Positions 12,520-23,068 are shown, counted from the stretch's first letter. The stretch is DNA of 64,000 bases from Epinephelus fuscoguttatus (GCF_011397635.1 NC_064765.1:2292501-2356500); one strand, 5' to 3'. The notes: generated by a model not told the origin, from the letters alone. Translations and numbers: made by a program.

Positions 12520-13653
12520 ATGGATATTGATCGACCAGCTAATGTGTCCTTCTTTGATTTCGTTGGAGGAGTTCAGCTCCTGCAGGGGGAGGACACCCGG
12601 ACAGCCATGCCTGTCATCCTCATCGGGATCTGTGTGTCCGGGGCGGTGGGGAATTTGCTGGTTTTGCTGATTTTCATCCGTGACTTTAGAAACGGAAGGG
12701 GCTCAGAGGTGAAGGCGCTGCTCGCCTCTCTGGCCTCCACGGACTTGGTGATCCTGCTGCTGTGCGCCCCCGTGCGCGCCGTCACCTACTACAAGCAGAC
12801 CTGGACCCTGGGGAGTTTTGTCTGCAGCACCACGGACTGGTTCCAGCACTCCTGTGTGGTCGCAAAAACTTTAATCCTGGCGGTGACCACCAGAGCCAAA
12901 CACACGCTGGTCCCCAGCGCCGCCACGGGGCCCCTCTACAGCCCGACGTGGATCCACGGAGCCCTGGCGTTCATTTGGATTGTGTCCATGATGTTTCCGA
13001 TTCCACAGATGCTTTTCGCCACTTTGGTGCCGCATGGCCGCGACACCATCTGCGTCTCTGAGATGCCGGTGTGCGCGTCTGACTTCATGCGTTTGTTCTA
13101 CAAGATTTATCCCACCGCCACCTTCGTGGTTCCGGTCATCTTCACACTCGCCTACTACACCAAAGCGCTGCACACCGCGGTGAACCACGCGCCCAGCCCG
13201 CAGCACCAGAGCAAAGTCACCCTGGTGTTACTGTGTCTGAGCGGAGCTCTGGGGCTCATGCTGCTGCCGGAGTGGGGCACTTTCACCTGGATCAGGCTCG
13301 GGTACAACAAACCTCCCGTGGGGCTGATCATCTTTGCCCAAGTCCTCCTTTACGCATGCAGCTCGCTGTCTCCCGTCATCTTAATGACCATGTACGATGA
13401 CGTGCGTCAGGGACTGATCACCATCTGGTTCATCGCGACCTGCAGAGGCTCCAAACACCCCCCCAGCAACAAATGCCCCAAAACGGAGGGTAACGGAGCA
13501 GAGGTCGGGGCCAACGCCGTGGCCAACGCGGTGTCACAGGAGAAGGAGAAGACGTTCCCAGATGTGGAGCACTTTTGGACAGGGCGCAGGAACACGCACG
13601 TGGAGGAGGAGCAGGACCCGGTGCCGTGGGAGCGCGAGGAGAAGATGTTGTAG
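12520..13653 (+). CDS. gpr151: G-protein coupled receptor 151 (orphan class A GPCR)
   Basis: The predicted 377-residue seven-transmembrane receptor acts at the plasma membrane; in mammals GPR151 is a habenula-enriched orphan receptor. I start at the ATG at 12520. The frame stays open upstream to 12361, but a T-tract plus 'actttaag' at 12470-12489 looks like a splice acceptor for a 5' UTR exon, and residue 1 here aligns with the family start. There is an N-glycosylation sequon at N8. TM1 is about 29-53 (GN at 44-45), TM2 65-88 (D75), TM3 99-124 (C102), TM4 143-162, TM5 194-214, TM6 232-254 and TM7 267-291; C178 in loop 2 can pair with C102. The DRY position reads TRAK, TM6 has LLPEW instead of CWxP, and NPxxY is replaced by SPVILM. 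The C-tail has PDVEHFW and DPVPWE, which match the PDVEQFW and DPIPWE tail of mammalian GPR151; that tail is the decisive evidence. One coding exon, as in mammals. Confidence 0.92.
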   Translation: MDIDRPANVSFFDFVGGVQLLQGEDTRTAMPVILIGICVSGAVGNLLVLLIFIRDFRNGRGSEVKALLASLASTDLVILLLCAPVRAVTYYKQTWTLGSFVCSTTDWFQHSCVVAKTLILAVTTRAKHTLVPSAATGPLYSPTWIHGALAFIWIVSMMFPIPQMLFATLVPHGRDTICVSEMPVCASDFMRLFYKIYPTATFVVPVIFTLAYYTKALHTAVNHAPSPQHQSKVTLVLLCLSGALGLMLLPEWGTFTWIRLGYNKPPVGLIIFAQVLLYACSSLSPVILMTMYDDVRQGLITIWFIATCRGSKHPPSNKCPKTEGNGAEVGANAVANAVSQEKEKTFPDVEHFWTGRRNTHVEEEQDPVPWEREEKML

Positions 13654-13888
13654 TGAATAAGAGTTGAACTTGTTGTCAGCAGCAGGTGTTAGTGTGTGGC
13701 CCCACAGTGCAGACCCTCGGCTGTTTGATTAGATGTAAATCATGTTTTGATGTGACACATGTTTCTGTCATGTAGACACCTCCATTAGAGGAGCGCTGTA
13801 CCAACATGAAGCCAGTGTAAATATCCAGCAGGACTCTCAGGCATCAGGAGGTTGTTGTGATTGTGTACGTGTGAAACAAACCGTGGAT

Positions 13889-13894
13889 ATTAAA
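13889..13894 (+). terminator. Poly(A) signal of gpr151 (ATTAAA)
   Basis: ATTAAA lies 236 bp after the gpr151 stop and is followed by a GT/T-rich stretch ('ggagtgctctggttttttcc'), a plausible cleavage region. Transcript ends cannot be proved from sequence. Confidence 0.5.
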
Positions 13895-14248
13895 ACATTC
13901 TCAAATATGGAGTGCTCTGGTTTTTTCCCTGAGGCTATAAAATCACTCAGCCCTCCACCTTAATCACGGATCAGATCCAAACAGAACATCAAATCTCTCC
14001 ATTTAATTCAGACGGTTATGAGATGACATGCAGAGATCATTTCTCCATATTAAAATCACAAACTAATCCAGCTGCATGTTTTAGGTCAATCACTTTGTCA
14101 GTGTCAGCAGAGTGTTGGTGTAAAAACATGGTCATGTCTTTATTTTCCCTCAGTATGAAACAGACCCTGACAGTCTGATGAAATGACACTTCCACTGTCT
14201 GTATGTTCAAGAGCCAACAGGAAGTTTGACCTGAATTCAGGGAGCATA

Positions 14249-14901
14249 AGGGACTGTTCTTTACTTATCAGAGGAGGGTGGATGAGCTCCAGATGTTTCT
14301 CCTGGAGCCTCCCTGAGTGACTGGAGGAAAATCAATGACCCTCCCTCCACCATAATATAAATATATTTTTGAAACTTACCCTTTGATGTTTAAGAGTTAA
14401 ACATTTTTCATTCGTGTTGTGCATACTGCTTAATTCATACAAACAATTTATGTTTACAAAATTTTACAAGATGATTTTGATGAAATATCACTATTTTAAG
14501 CTCAGATTTTTTGTTCCTGACAGATGGTGCAACTTTTTCCTTCTTTTTTTTTTTTAAAATGTGGGTTTGGAGGGCATGTTCTCTTTAAAAAATGTTTGTT
14601 TTTGTTTTTTTTTTTAATTTTATTTGATACCAATATCTAATTATATAATTTTTTAAAATTCTAAAAATATATATTCTTAAAAACATTAATATATACATTT
14701 TAATTTTAAATAAATACAATTTTATTAAATATTGTCTTTAAACATTGGCAGTAAAATTAATACAAAATCCAACCATTTAAATTTGTATGCCCCTCCTCTA
14801 AACCAAAATATAAAACATTAGTCCCTCCCCAGTGCTTAAAAAATTATTTGACATGCCTCCATCTTTTTGCACCCCCCCCTCATAAGTAATGAACAGTCCC
14901 T
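14249..14901 (+). mobile_element. AGGGACTGTT-family transposon with terminal inverted repeats
   Basis: The left end reads AGGGACTGTTCTTTACTTAT and the right end, reverse-complemented, reads AGGGACTGTTCATTACTTAT. The inverted repeats are nearly perfect and about 25-28 bp long. The interior is AT-rich, matches 2780-3420 and has no ORF. It is nonautonomous; the superfamily was not determined. Confidence 0.82.
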
Positions 14902-14903
14902 AA

Positions 14904-15020
14904 CAGAGGTGGGACCAAGTCATTGTTGCAAGTCACAAGTGAGTCCTGAGTCGAGTCCTGAGTCAACTCAGACAAGTCCTGAACTTTGAGTCTCGAGTCC
15001 TGAACAGGTCATGATGCTTT
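14904..15020 (+). mobile_element. hAT-like MITE fragment (CAGAGGTGGGACC)
   Basis: Begins CAGAGGTGGGACCAAGTCAT and continues with the repeated 'gagtcctgagtc' / 'caagtcctgaac' pattern, which is typical of a widespread teleost hAT-derived repeat. It directly abuts the right terminus of the preceding element. The 3' end is not recognisable. Confidence 0.6.
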
Positions 15021-15479
15021 CTTCACCAAACGTGACGTCACTTAAACAACAGAGTAACAATTTATTAAACTGACAAAAATCATGAATGTTTTTAGAAATT
15101 TGTTTTAATTTAACGAACCGACTGACTAATTATAGCGTTTGTCAATAATCATTATGATGCTACTTATTTCAGTTACAACTCAGAAAAACAGTGAGACCTT
15201 TTTTTAATCACTTCCTGTCTCATGAATGCAGTTTTGTTTTGTGTAAATAATAAAATCGGGTTTACTGATCGATCATTGATTATTGATTATGTTCTGGATC
15301 TCCCCCTCCATATTAGTGTTCCTCCTCAGTCACCTCTCAGGGTGGAAATATGGTTTTGTAAGTGCAAACCTGAACCTGATGAACCTGAGAACAAAGACAT
15401 GAAGACATCCCTGAACCATCCTTTAATGTGCAGCGTTCCTCTGACTTCATCTGCATGTTTGCTTTGCTTTCTGTAGATT

Positions 15480-15505
15480 ATCATCATCATCATCATCATC
15501 ATCAT
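15480..15505. repeat. (ATC)n microsatellite
   Basis: Perfect ATC trinucleotide run of about eight units. Confidence 0.95.
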
Positions 15506-16839
15506 TACAGAGAGCAGAGGAAGAGCTGAACACAAGACTCAGGAATGAGTTTAGACCTGTCAAACGTGGTGTTTGGTTTCCACCTGGCAGGTGTGCAGGA
15601 GATGCTGCAGGTGGAAGCTATCTTACGTATCACAGTCACAGCTTCTCTGCTGATGCTGCTGACTGTATGGAAATGTTAGTGTAGCTTCCTCCCTCCTGTC
15701 ATGTGGCTGTGCCTGATGTTGCTTGATATTTTTTTTTTTTTTAAATGAATTACAGACAAGTAATAACACATGTAGCACAGATGATAACATGACATGACAA
15801 TATCGTCTCACAAACAAAGACAAACAGAACAATAAAGCTTAAAATTCTCTTGAAGCAGCAGCTTTTGACTCCGACTGAGATCCATGAAACAGACAAAGTT
15901 TAGTTGTCAAAGCTGAATGAATTAATATCAGAGGTAAGTCTGACTGTGTCGTGTGTCTCAGGATGTGAAGGGTCTGTCTTTGTCTGTGGTGCGGGGACGT
16001 TTAGTTAGTGATTGATTTCTGTTAGTTTAATCATATTTTCGTGTTTTCCAAATCAAACTACAAAAAGGTGACCCATATAATATGATTCATTCACTGTAAT
16101 GAACATCACGCATGGTAAAATATATTGGTGTTACTACTCTTTTAAATGCTCATGTAACGTGTGTATGGAAACATGTAAATGTGAATGTACAGTATGATGT
16201 AAATACTTGGTCTAATATTACAATAATCATCAGGTCATCAGAGCTAAATTTAGCCCCAAAATGGCGGCTACTGACCAAATGAAATCATGAAACAGCATTT
16301 ATCTTAATTACTGTATCACCAGGAGCTGTCAGTGTTTTAGTCCTGTTATTTTGTTCAGTGTTCTCTGTGAGTTATTGTCGTGGACCTCAGGAGGAAACAC
16401 TGCTGCAGGAGCTGATGGGGATCCTAATAAACTAAACTAATAAATATTTTACCCGACAGAATGACTGTATTTATTATCTGGGGACAGTTTTCATCCAGGA
16501 CCTCCAATAAAACGTTTAAAGGTGTGAGTTTAATAGAAATGTCGAGAGGCTGCAGCCAGTCTGGATATCAGTTCAAAAAACTGTTCTGCAAATGCAACAG
16601 TTCCTCCTCTTCCTCACTGCAGAATCGACATACTGAGGATTTTCAATGTTAAACATTTAAAGTTGTTTTTCAGTCGCAGTGATTTCATGGAAAATCTTCA
16701 GTTGAAAGATCCTGGAGTAAAAATCGGTTGTTGCTGTGTAAAATGTTCTAAAACATGTTTTTCCAAGGTATCAAAATGTTAAGTTCATCTTCCCAGTGCA
16801 CGCTCTTTGCAGAGACAGACTGACCTGGCACATTCGTCA
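15506..16839. other. Intergenic, nothing recognised
   Basis: AT-rich unique sequence with no gene or clear repeat. A short ORF at 16461-16652 has no family signature. Confidence 0.4.
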
Positions 16840-17206
16840 CTGATGAAAATGGAAGCGATCAGAACTCGTGCACACTAATCAACACGACAAGTTACTCCTC
16901 AGAAAAACTGCAACTTCCAAACCCTGTCTGTGATTTCACAGCCGACATCTGAGGGGTTCAAACACTGTTGACTTTTTTCTCACGCTGGGTTCCAACAGAT
17001 AAAACTAAATATTAACATTTAATAGTATGTTTAATTACAGCCCTGCAACAGCATGAGCAGGCATGATTTACAGGTGTGGTCACGAGCATCATTTGGTGAC
17101 CCAGAGGAGACCGTTTACTGAGCACTGTTAAGTCATTGATCAGTTATTGGTTTGAGTTCACTGGTGAACAGCTCAGACGGAGACACGCGCCCCGGCTGCA
17201 CCATCG
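16840..17206 (+). promoter_or_regulatory. Promoter-like segment, possible noncoding exon upstream of the CALHM-like gene
   Basis: Resembles 19625-20290 in several collinear blocks: 'gcac..taatcaacacg', 'c.ctgcaaca..atg', 'ggtgac.cagagg..accgttt' and 'aagtca(t)tgatcagttattg'. The last part is G+C-rich and ends with a good splice donor (ATCG|GTGAGC, donor at 17207), so a short 5' UTR exon ending at 17206 is possible. No coding sequence follows before the repeat array. Confidence 0.35.
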
Positions 17207-17264
17207 GTGAGCTCACACAGCTTATGTCTTTATTATGAACATGTGTTGAATGTAAACGCAGCTC

Positions 17265-17290
17265 TGTGTGTGTGTGTGTGTGTGTGTGTG
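17265..17290. repeat. (TG)n microsatellite
   Basis: Uninterrupted TG run just downstream of the possible noncoding exon. Confidence 0.95.
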
Positions 17291-17624
17291 GGTTACAGAT
17301 CAGCTGACAGTTAAAGAACAGGATGATGTTGTGTTTACAGGGAGCAGCAGACAAAATGATGCAGAATGAAGGAGTCTGCAGAGCTGTTGTGTTTTGCTGT
17401 GTGAATATTAGACATGCTTCGATGTGTAAGTAGGTCTATTAGTGATATAATTAGGACTCGTAGTGTCTGCAGGGAGTCGGAGCCTGTAGTAAGAACATCA
17501 ACACACTGGGTTTGAGGACAAAACAATGCTCAGCTGTTTTATTGAACACTTTACTGCCTCTTCTGCCTCGTTGGAGGCTGCGAGTCTCACCAACACTAAT
17601 GTGAACTATGATGCCATTTATTCT

Positions 17625-17861
17625 TCAACATCATCCTCACTGCGACCTCGTCACATGTCCACGTTTGGTCACGGACTTTCGTGTGTTGGTTGTTGACGTT
17701 CTGGGACGCCGTGTCAACTTCAGCCTGTTACATGCATTGTCTGTTTTCAAAATACACTTCTGTTTTCACAGGAAATGTACAGTTTGCATACAGTCTCTTT
17801 CAAAATAAAAGCACTACGTCAGTACAACACCACCAACTGATTTTTTTTTTCCTTCAACAAC
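17625..17861 (+). mobile_element. Dispersed repeat R2, left portion flanking the minisatellite
   Basis: Near-identical to 7560-7830 (see that copy). It runs directly into the tandem array. The R2 sequence after the seed segment, 'ggttgggtttgggaaaaaag', resumes at about 19490 on the far side, so the array is an expansion inside this R2 copy. Confidence 0.85.
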
Positions 17862-19495
17862 ACACACACGTGGTTACGTTTAGCCGACACACACACGTGG
17901 TTACGTTTAGCCGACACACACACGTGGTTACGTTTCGCCGACGCACACACGTGGTTACGTTTAGCCGACACACACACACACATGGTTACGTTTAGCCAAC
18001 AAGTACACACATGGTTACATTTAGCTGACACACACACGTGGTTACATTTAGCCAACACACACACACGTGGTTACGTTTAGCCGACGCACACACGTGGTTA
18101 CGTTTAGCCGACGCACACACGTGGTTATGTTTCGCCAACACACACACGTGGTTACGTTTAGCTGACACACACACACGTGGTTACGTTTAGCCGACGCACA
18201 CATGTGGTTACGTTTAGCCGACGCACACACGTGGTTACGTTTAGCCGACACACACACACGTGGTTACGTTTAGCCGACACACACACACGTGGTTACGTTT
18301 AGCCAACACACACACACACACACACGTGGCTACATTTAGCCAACACACACACGTGGTTGCGTTTAGCCAACACACACACACGTGGTTACGTTTAGCCGAC
18401 ACACACACGTGGTTGTGTTTAGCCAACACACACACACACGTGGTTACGTTTAGCTGACACACACACATGGTTACATTTAGCCAACACACACACGTGGTTA
18501 CGTTAAGCCAACACACACACGTGGTTACGTTAAGCCAACACACACACGTGGTTGCGTTTAGCCAACACACACACGTGGTTACGTTTAGCCAACACACACA
18601 CACATGTGGCTACGTTTAGCCAACACACACACGTGGCTACGTTTAGCCAACACACACACGTGGTTGCGTTTAGCCAACACACACACACGGTTACGTTTAG
18701 CCAACACACACACACGGTTACGTTTAGCCAACACACACAGCCAACACACACATGGTTACGTTTAGCCGACACACACACGTGGTTACGTTTAGCTGACACA
18801 CACACACGTGGTTACGTTTAGCCGACGCACACATGTGGTTACGTTTAGCCGACGCACACACGTGGTTACGTTTAGCCGACACACACACACGTGGTTACGT
18901 TTAGCCGACACACACACACGTGGTTACGTTTAGCCAACACACACACACACACACACGTGGCTACATTTAGCCAACACACACACGTGGTTGCGTTTAGCCA
19001 ACACACACACACGTGGTTACGTTTAGCCGACACACACACGTGGTTGTGTTTAGCCAACACACACACACACGTGGTTACGTTTAGCTGACACACACACATG
19101 GTTACATTTAGCCAACACACACACGTGGTTACGTTAAGCCAACACACACACGTGGTTACGTTAAGCCAACACACACACGTGGTTGCGTTTAGCCAACACA
19201 CACACGTGGTTACGTTTAGCCAACACACACACACATGTGGCTACGTTTAGCCAACACACACACGTGGCTACGTTTAGCCAACACACACACGTGGTTGCGT
19301 TTAGCCAACACACACACACGGTTACGTTTAGCCAACACACACACACGGTTACGTTTAGCCAACACACACAGCCAACACACACATGGTTACGTTTAGCCGA
19401 CACACACATGTGGTTACGTTTAGCCAACACACACACACGTGGTTACATTTAGCTGACACACACACGGTTACGTTTAGCCGACACACACATGTGGT
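17862..19495. repeat. GT/E-box minisatellite array (~27 bp unit)
   Basis: About 60 tandem units of consensus (CA)n-CGTGGTTACGTTTAGCC(A/G)A, with unit length varying through the CA tract. Most units contain CACGTG, the canonical E-box. Variants alternate (GTTGCG, GCTACG, GTTAAGCC) and define higher-order blocks. The segment about 18138-18777 recurs at about 18769-19408 with a 631 bp period and essentially no differences. Short ORFs on both strands (for example MCVCWLNVTT.. and HTHVVTF.. types) are translations of the repeat and not genes. Confidence 0.95.
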
Positions 19496-19624
19496 TGGGT
19501 TTGGGAAAAAAGAACAGGGTTTGGAAAACTTTGTGGAAAAAAGTCCTATTTTGATTCAAAGAAGCAAAATGACAAGCAGCTCCAGACGTTCCCCTTTTCC
19601 ATATTTTGACATGATAAATGCCAC

Positions 19625-20290
19625 TTAAGGCACGTTAATCAACACGGCTGCAAGTAATCAGGATTATTAGAAGAGTATTCACTTTCATCAGCCGTGTCAA
19701 CAGCTTAGTGAGAATATTTTCTTTTTCAGAATAAGGGCAAAAACTGGAATGTTTTGCTGTAAACACAGTGTTGTTGGGTATGATTGTGTTCATCGCCTTG
19801 TTGGCTACAAAATAAAAGCACCCCCGAGCTTTTCTGTGTGTTTTCCATCTCGGGACAGCCCCTGAGAGTACACGTAAAATCTTTGCAGCCACCGTACTGC
19901 CAGCATGATCTTATTCCCAATTCGTCAAGTATTGCTGTTTTGTCTGATTTCAGTATTGGACACTGACTGCAAAAAGGCACCTTGTTGCTTAAAAAACTGT
20001 TTGCATTTTTATTCTTTCTATTAATAACATCTGATGGTGTATCTGACATTATAGTTTTTCTGATTGTCACTAATATATTTACACCAACTCTGCAACACGA
20101 TGCTCAGTAGCATGAGAAAGAATTTTTATTGCGGGAGTGTTTTGGAACAGCAGTCAGTGACTCAGAGGTAACGGTTTCCTCTGAAAAGCCTCGAGGCAAA
20201 CAGAGCAACAGAATCTGTCAGGACAAGTCAATGATCAGTTATTGATTAAAGTGAACTGCTCTTTGTCTTGAAAGAACGAGGGAGACAGTG
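19625..20290 (+). promoter_or_regulatory. Second promoter-like segment upstream of the CALHM-like gene
   Basis: Collinear weak similarity to 16840-17206. It contains a perfect AP-1 site TGACTCA at 20158-20164; the paralogous position at about 17096 reads TGACCCA. It lies about 1 kb upstream of the first coding exon, whose acceptor at 21202-21219 implies an upstream noncoding exon. Which segment is used, if either, is inference. Confidence 0.35.
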
Positions 20291-20439
20291 GTGTGTTATA
20301 TGGCACGAAATCTGGCAGTTTCAGAGATCAGAAGAACAAATGGCTCCATGTGATGCTGAACATGCAACATATTATGGGATAACTTTATACAGCACATTCA
20401 ACTTTACTGTTCTGCTTTTCCCGTCACATTAAGGTGGTC

Positions 20440-21140
20440 CCAGACCTCGAGTGGTCTCCTCTGGTCTGAATCAGGGACTCATGTTGTTCCAAAGTTGTAT
20501 AGTTGCCTAGAGTTGGTTGGTGTTCTCACGGCAGCATTTACAAGAGGACCAGATCAAATGCCTTGTGTGAGAAAGCTGCTCTTGATTGGTCAGAATTTCC
20601 ATGTGGGAAAAATCCAGGAAGTAAAGCAAACGTTGAAGAAGAGTACACTTGCAAGATAAATGTGACACTTTCTAATGTCACAATGGAGGGACAACTACGC
20701 AGGTTGATTTTAGCGCTGCTCATCGTGGACTATATTGCTGTCATTGTTCATTTTAGTCAAAGCATACAGTTTGAAAACGAGGCAAACGCGGCTCCAACTA
20801 GAAAACAATGTTTTGATGCATTGGATGTGCTGAATGTGCATATTAAGGCAGTACAGGAGGAGGTGCACATTAATAATCCTCCAGGACTGTAACATGCTCA
20901 TGTTTAACCCAAACAATGTGTCATGTGACTGCAGTTGCTTCACTTCCAGGTCGCAACACCTTCTCACCACAAACCAACCGCACCAGAGTTCCTTTGGAAC
21001 CGGACTGAGACCACCTCTTCAAGAAGGTCTCAGTCCGGTTGGTTTGGTGTGTTCACACCTGCACAAACAATCCGCACTGAGGGGACAAATTAACCCGAGT
21101 TTGATTGAACCGAACCGACCTGAGTCTCCTGTCACATAAA
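20440..21140 (+). mobile_element. Decayed DNA transposon with internal hairpin
   Basis: Structure typical of a teleost DNA transposon remnant: 'agacctcgagtggtct', a decayed ORF-like middle (20503-20892) and then the motif 'accgcaccagagttc.tttggaaccggactgagacc'. A perfect 15 bp hairpin (arms 20998-21012 and 21026-21040, AACCGGACTGAGACC) follows, and then 'gtgtgttcacacctgcac'. I could not assign a superfamily with confidence. Confidence 0.6.
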
Positions 21141-21225
21141 ACGTGCTATATAATTAAACTTGACTTTTGTTCGTCATTGTCATGAATTGACACGCTGTCT
21201 TTTTTCTCTTTCTGCAGAATCAACA

Positions 21226-22837
21226 ATGGATCAAACCCGCATGCCCAAAGCAGCAGAATTACGACAAGGCTGGATCCTCAAAGTGAAGGGAAAATTCAAA
21301 GAGAGCCCTCTTGGGTCAAACGTGTTTTTTGGCACCGTCCTTGTTTGCTTGGAGAATATTACTGATACGGAGTTTTCATGTCCCTGCAAATATCCTCATA
21401 ATCTCCTGTTTTCAGCTGCATATTTCATCATCCCTGCAGTCGTCGTCTTTCTGCTGATGGTAAACATACAAAGCTGCCGGAGTAAAACGTGTTCAAAGGC
21501 GTTTGCGAAAAATGTGGTTTCCAGCCTCGTCGTTGCCATATTTTGGATCATCATCGTGTTCTGGGATGGCCAAGGTTTTGTCTGTGCGATGACAGACTGG
21601 TCAGGCAACTATGTGGATCTTAACAACACTTCTCCAAAGAAGTGGTGCAGACCAACCAACAAAACCACATTACGAGTGCGTGAGACCAACATCAGGGAAT
21701 GGTATTTCTATTCTCAGGTAAGGAACAATGTGATGTCACTAAAAGTCCTGTCGTTTGTTTGTTTGTTTAACATCTGTCGGGAAATGATCTGTGAACAAGA
21801 CTGAGGCTGCAAAGGGATCGTCTTTTTTACTTCAGAAAGTTCCTCACTGAGCGAAATGAGCCACAAGTATCAAAATGGCGGCCGTGATAAAGGGTGCTCG
21901 AATTCTGAGGAAATGCTGAGGAAAGGTGTGTCGATGTTTCCTGCTTCCTTTCCACTACGGTGGCCCGTCAAAACACTACAACATTTCAGACAAAGAAAAA
22001 AGAGTTTTGTGAAATGTTGTAGTGTTTTGACCCTCAGGGCCACCGTAGGACACACTGGACCTTCCTTTACAAAAGGAAAGGAGATATTTGGTCCCTTAAT
22101 TCCTTGTGGCAGCGACACTTAAAGCGACGCAGCATTCGAACGTTAACGGCAAACACGTTTTGTCTAACTCATAAATTTAACAATTATTTTCATTGAGAAG
22201 AACGGCCGCACTGTCTTGCTTAAATCACATTATAAATAAAAATATTTTAGAAATATCTTATTTAACGCACAAAGGTCTCATGACATAACTCAGGAGCCCA
22301 GTGTCCACTTCCTGTATGAAGGTGGAGCCAATCCATGATGTGATTTTCTAAACCTAACTGCGAGCTTTTGCTGCACAAGGAAATAAATGTAAATATATTG
22401 TGTTCAAGTTTATTTTGAAAAACATTTACCGAGTGTATTTTGAAAAAGACACAATACATGTAACAAGCGTAAATTGACATGCCGTCCCAGAACATCACCA
22501 GCAGATGCACACAGGATGTCCAACTCGTCATATGTAGACGTGAAACTCCACACGTGATGAGTTGGGAGTAAGAAACTTTCTACAAATCTTGTCTGGTTCA
22601 CTGTGCTGAGTAATTTCAATCATCTTTTCCTTTGTTTTCTTTGTGATTCAGGGCATCGCATGGGTTCTGATAATATTGCTCATGTGTGGATATATCTGCC
22701 GCATGTGCTCCACAAAGGACGTCAAAGGAGATCTGGAAGCTGCTCCTGACAGTGTTCCACTCCAGGAAATTAAAAAGAAGAAGAAAAAAGAGAAAATGGA
22801 CACGACTTCAGAAACCAAGGAGACCGAAGACCTTTAA
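21226..22837 (+). CDS. Short CALHM-family channel-like protein (2 exons)
   Basis: Exons 21226-21717 and 22652-22837 (phase 0; CAG|GTAAGG donor, TGATTCAG|GGC acceptor) encode 225 residues. A pyrimidine tract plus CTGCAG ends 7 bp before the ATG, so an upstream noncoding exon is likely. Calcium homeostasis modulators form large-pore plasma-membrane channels with four helices. Here S1 is about 31-45, the family CPC motif lies at 52-54, S2 at 60-79, S3 at 97-113, loop-2 cysteines at C120 and C141, and S4 at about 165-181, entered by SQGIAWVLI as in CALHM6 (SQVLGWILI). Sequons lie at N44, N133/N134 and N145. The oddity is the length: known members are about 310-350 residues, with a helical C-terminal domain after S4. 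Here only about 44 residues follow, with a lysine-rich stretch (205-212) and an acidic/threonine end. Splice sites and frame are intact, so it could be a real short paralogue, a gene missing a further 3' exon, or an early pseudogene. The exact orthologue was not determined. Confidence 0.82.
21952..22050. repeat. Foldback MITE core in the CALHM-like intron
   Basis: The left arm (around 'ctacggtggcccgtcaaaac' and 'actacaacatttca') is complemented by the right arm at 22011-22050 ('tgaaatgttgtagtgttttg..ggccaccgtagg'). About 35 bp can pair around a short loop. It lies entirely within the intron. Confidence 0.8.
22262..22560 (-). mobile_element. Dispersed repeat R2, inverted copy in the CALHM-like intron
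   Basis: The reverse complement contains 'gttctgggacggcatgtcaa', 'gcttgttacatgtattgtgt' and 'caaaatacactcgg', which parallel the R2 copies at 7.6 and 17.6 kb. The outer part, 'gtccacttcctgtatga', matches 61695-61715. Confidence 0.75.
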
Positions 22838-23062
22838 AAATGATCCAAGAATTATTATTGTAGAAATCACTCATTAACAGAAGTCATATCGACAGGAACA
22901 AGTCAACAATTAACTGGCCTATTTTGGTAAAATTAAATATAGTTTAATCTGCAATAAGAGAGATGTGTCTGGAACCTGCTCCACCAGCACGTCTGACTCC
23001 AACTGCTTCATGATGTCAGTATCTTGGAAACGGAGTAGGTAAAGTTGTGTTTATGTTGTGTA

Positions 23063-23068
23063 AATAAA
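23063..23068 (+). terminator. Poly(A) signal of the CALHM-like gene (AATAAA)
   Basis: AATAAA lies 226 bp after the stop codon, within 'gtgtaaataaacaaattctg'. It is the first canonical signal on this strand after the stop. Confidence 0.55.

Noticed and set aside
17862..19495. CRISPR-like array
   Set aside because: No unique spacers; units are contiguous tandem copies in a vertebrate genome.
17681..19628. Open frames of 60-120 residues on both strands (HTHVVTFS.. and CVCWLNVTT.. types)
   Set aside because: They are translations of the 27 bp minisatellite and change frame with CA-tract length; no start context or unique sequence.
20503..20892. 129-residue open frame upstream of the CALHM-like gene, considered as an extra exon
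   Set aside because: Lies within a decayed DNA transposon with no CALHM similarity and no donor leading to 21219 in frame.
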